Both the position numbers and the translations under genes were made by a program. Shown here one piece after another: positions 62,607 through 64,000 of a DNA stretch of 64,000 nt (its first letter is position 1; every line of letters begins with the position of its first letter). The DNA lies in NCBI GenBank assembly GCA_002070945.1, contig MWEG01000023.1, positions 124,001 to 188,000 of the forward strand, read 5' to 3'. The notes under the pieces were generated by a model that saw only the letters and a program-made list of their open reading frames with translations, had not been told where the DNA came from and did not search any database. The DNA is from Lentisphaerae bacterium ADurb.Bin082. GTDB lineage: Bacteria; Verrucomicrobiota; Lentisphaeria; Oligosphaerales; Oligosphaeraceae.

Positions 62607-63849
62607 ACTCATCTACCCGCGCTGGCCAAAATTGCCGAACCAGCCTGAATTCAATCTCCCGCCCGTAGGCCCGACTGTGTTCGCCGCCGCCTTGCCGCCG
62701 GATGTCGACGTCGACTTCTACGACGAAAACGTCGAGGACATCGACTTTGACGCCTCCTGCGACCTAGTCGCCATCTCCTGCATGCTGACCTGCCAGGCGC
62801 CGCGAGCCTTTGAACTGGCCGACCGCTTCCGCGAAGAAGGCAAAACCGTGTTCATGGGCGGCATCGCCATCATGCTCCATGCCGAAGAAGCCGCCCGCCA
62901 TGCGTCATCCATTTTCCTCGGCGAAGTCGAAGGCCGCCTGCAAGCCGTTTTCCAAGACTTCCAACAAGGCAAACTGCAAAAATGCTATGACTTCCTGCAC
63001 GACTATCCTGACACCAGCCTGATCGGCCCGGCCCGGCGCGACATCCTCAAGCATCACCTCTATAACTACCGCGGCGTGCAGATGGTCGACCTGGTACACG
63101 CCTCGCGAGGCTGCCGCTTCAACTGCTTCCCCTGCTGCACGCCTTACCTCGGCGGCCGCAAATTCCGCCCCCGCCCCATCGATCAAGTCGTCGAGGAAAT
63201 CGCAGGCATTGACAACAATCGCCTCTTCATCGTTGACAACTCCCTTGCCCAGGATGACGAATGGGAAAAAGACTTGTTCCGCGCCCTGGCTCCGCTCCGG
63301 AAAAAGTGGATTTCCCACCCCATCAAGGACACGCCGGAAATCCTGCGCCTCGCAGCCGAGGCTGGCGCCTGGTACGTTTACCAAGCTATATTCGACACCT
63401 CGGACTACATCCGCGACCGCATCCAACGCTACCGGGACCACGGCATTGGCGTCGAAGGAACCATCATCCTCGGCACGGACGACCAGTCCCTTGACGACAT
63501 CAAGCGTCTCGTCGACTTCCTCCTCGAAATCGACCTTGACCTGGCTGAATTCACTGTCCTAACCCCGTTTCCGCATTCGTCCATCGCAGCCAAGCTGGAA
63601 GCCGAAGGCCGCGTTCTCCACCACGACTGGATTCGCTACACAGCCGGCGAAGTGGTCTTCAAGCCAGCCAAAATGACGGTTGACGAACTGCAATGGGCCT
63701 ACCAATACGCCTGGGATACCTTCTATCACGACGCCAGCAAGGAATTCAAAATGGCTAAACTCTACCTGGATGTGATGAAAAAAGAACGCGCCGACGGCCA
63801 AAACCCAGATATCCGGCTGACCAGAAGCAAATGGGGACGCAACGAGTGA
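62596..63849 (+). CDS. Cobalamin-binding radical SAM enzyme (class B type)
   Basis: 417 residues. The N-terminal 120 residues fit a B12-binding Rossmann-like domain, with VGPTVFAAALP, YDENVEDIDF, LVAISCMLT and MGGIAIMLH; as in many such proteins, the strict DxHxxG is absent. CRFNCFPCC (Cys173, 177, 180) is the AdoMet cluster motif. TIILGTDDQ, the family's 'GxxD'-like strand, and LDLAEFTVLTPFPHS follow. Class B enzymes methylate or rearrange unactivated carbons; B12 radical SAM proteins are typical of candidate ladderane loci. The substrate is inferred to be the acyl chain made by this operon. Confidence 0.88.
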   Translation: MKLKLIYPRWPKLPNQPEFNLPPVGPTVFAAALPPDVDVDFYDENVEDIDFDASCDLVAISCMLTCQAPRAFELADRFREEGKTVFMGGIAIMLHAEEAARHASSIFLGEVEGRLQAVFQDFQQGKLQKCYDFLHDYPDTSLIGPARRDILKHHLYNYRGVQMVDLVHASRGCRFNCFPCCTPYLGGRKFRPRPIDQVVEEIAGIDNNRLFIVDNSLAQDDEWEKDLFRALAPLRKKWISHPIKDTPEILRLAAEAGAWYVYQAIFDTSDYIRDRIQRYRDHGIGVEGTIILGTDDQSLDDIKRLVDFLLEIDLDLAEFTVLTPFPHSSIAAKLEAEGRVLHHDWIRYTAGEVVFKPAKMTVDELQWAYQYAWDTFYHDASKEFKMAKLYLDVMKKERADGQNPDIRLTRSKWGRNE

Positions 63850-63882
63850 GCAATCCTTGACTTCCAACCACAAAAAGCCAGC

Positions 63883-64000
63883 ATGCGCATTCTCCTTTCC
63901 TCCGCCAATTTCTGCAATTCGCCCTACGTCGTCTATCCTCTCGGCATCGGCGTACTCGCCTCAGCCTTGAGCCAGGCCGGCCATGAGGTCTGCCAGTTCG
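63883..64000 (+). CDS. Start of a probable second B12-binding radical SAM protein (partial)
   Basis: 39 codons reach the window edge from ATG 63883. The opening MRILLSSANFCNSPYVVYP, then LGIGVLASALSQAGHEV, is the typical first strand and helix of cobalamin-binding radical SAM proteins (xxLLxxxPxxYPLGxxYLAAxLxxxGHEV). The Fe-S motif would lie outside the window. It follows the previous gene by 33 nt on the same strand, so the operon continues. Confidence 0.65.
   Translation, partial: MRILLSSANFCNSPYVVYPLGIGVLASALSQAGHEVCQF

Overview
The window looks like a chromosomal segment of a GC-rich member of the PVC superphylum, most likely Lentisphaerota or a relative within Verrucomicrobiota. Three things point there: a prepilin-like protein of the 'H-X9-DG' type, an Akkermansia-type Amuc_1098-1102 pilus/secretin locus, and a DUF6807 (PmoA-family) gene. 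Nothing in the sequence names the species.

Layout. 1-5393 (minus) carries two large exported proteins: one with two formylglycine-enzyme-like domains that runs off the left edge, and one built from an internal duplication. 6291-9454 (plus) is the classic rpmH-rnpA-yidD-yidC-khpB(jag) group, followed by guaB and a floA-like gene whose start contains a C10 tract. 12280-20323 (plus) is a five-gene secretin/pilus-type locus syntenic with Amuc_1102-1098. It has a PilM-PilN fusion, Gly-rich linkers in four of the five proteins, a poly-Asp tract in the secretin and a well-folded leader before the secretin gene. 20547-26854 holds a DUF6807 protein, a GT39-like membrane glycosyltransferase, rlmN and mutL. 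27031-34547 has a 1,986-residue exported protein, a three-copy tandem DNA repeat and a GH28-type glycosidase.

34616-44596 is an accessory, decaying region. It holds an AAA_14/DUF4143 ATPase, an AraC regulator divergent from a prepilin-like gene, a URO-D-family gene flanked by 80-bp direct repeats, and several intergenic repeat families. It also contains a restriction-modification pair whose methyltransferase is split by a 176-bp MITE-like insertion (its exact removal restores the frame), and two copies of a truncated RecG-like ATP-binding gene around a frameshifted DUF3883 remnant. 44597-48889 (minus) returns to ordinary genes: a six-hairpin glycosidase, a TRL-like lipoprotein, ddl and another lipoprotein.

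49266 to the right edge is one tightly overlapping plus-strand operon, and the most interesting part. It encodes a ketoreductase, a CrtI/retinol-saturase-like FAD enzyme, two ketosynthases plus a small KS-like protein, an ACP, a PlsC-like acyltransferase, a PaaK-like acyl ligase, a radical SAM-SPASM enzyme fused to an ApeP-like hotdog dehydratase, LolA, an MMPL exporter fused to a DUF3261-like domain, another hotdog dehydratase, a thioesterase and one cobalamin-binding radical SAM enzyme, with the start of what looks like a second. The set combines an aryl-polyene-like type II fatty acid/polyketide and export module with the desaturase and radical SAM content known from candidate ladderane loci. 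It probably makes an unusual polyene or cyclised acyl chain delivered to the outer membrane. The chemistry is inferred, and the cluster continues past the window.
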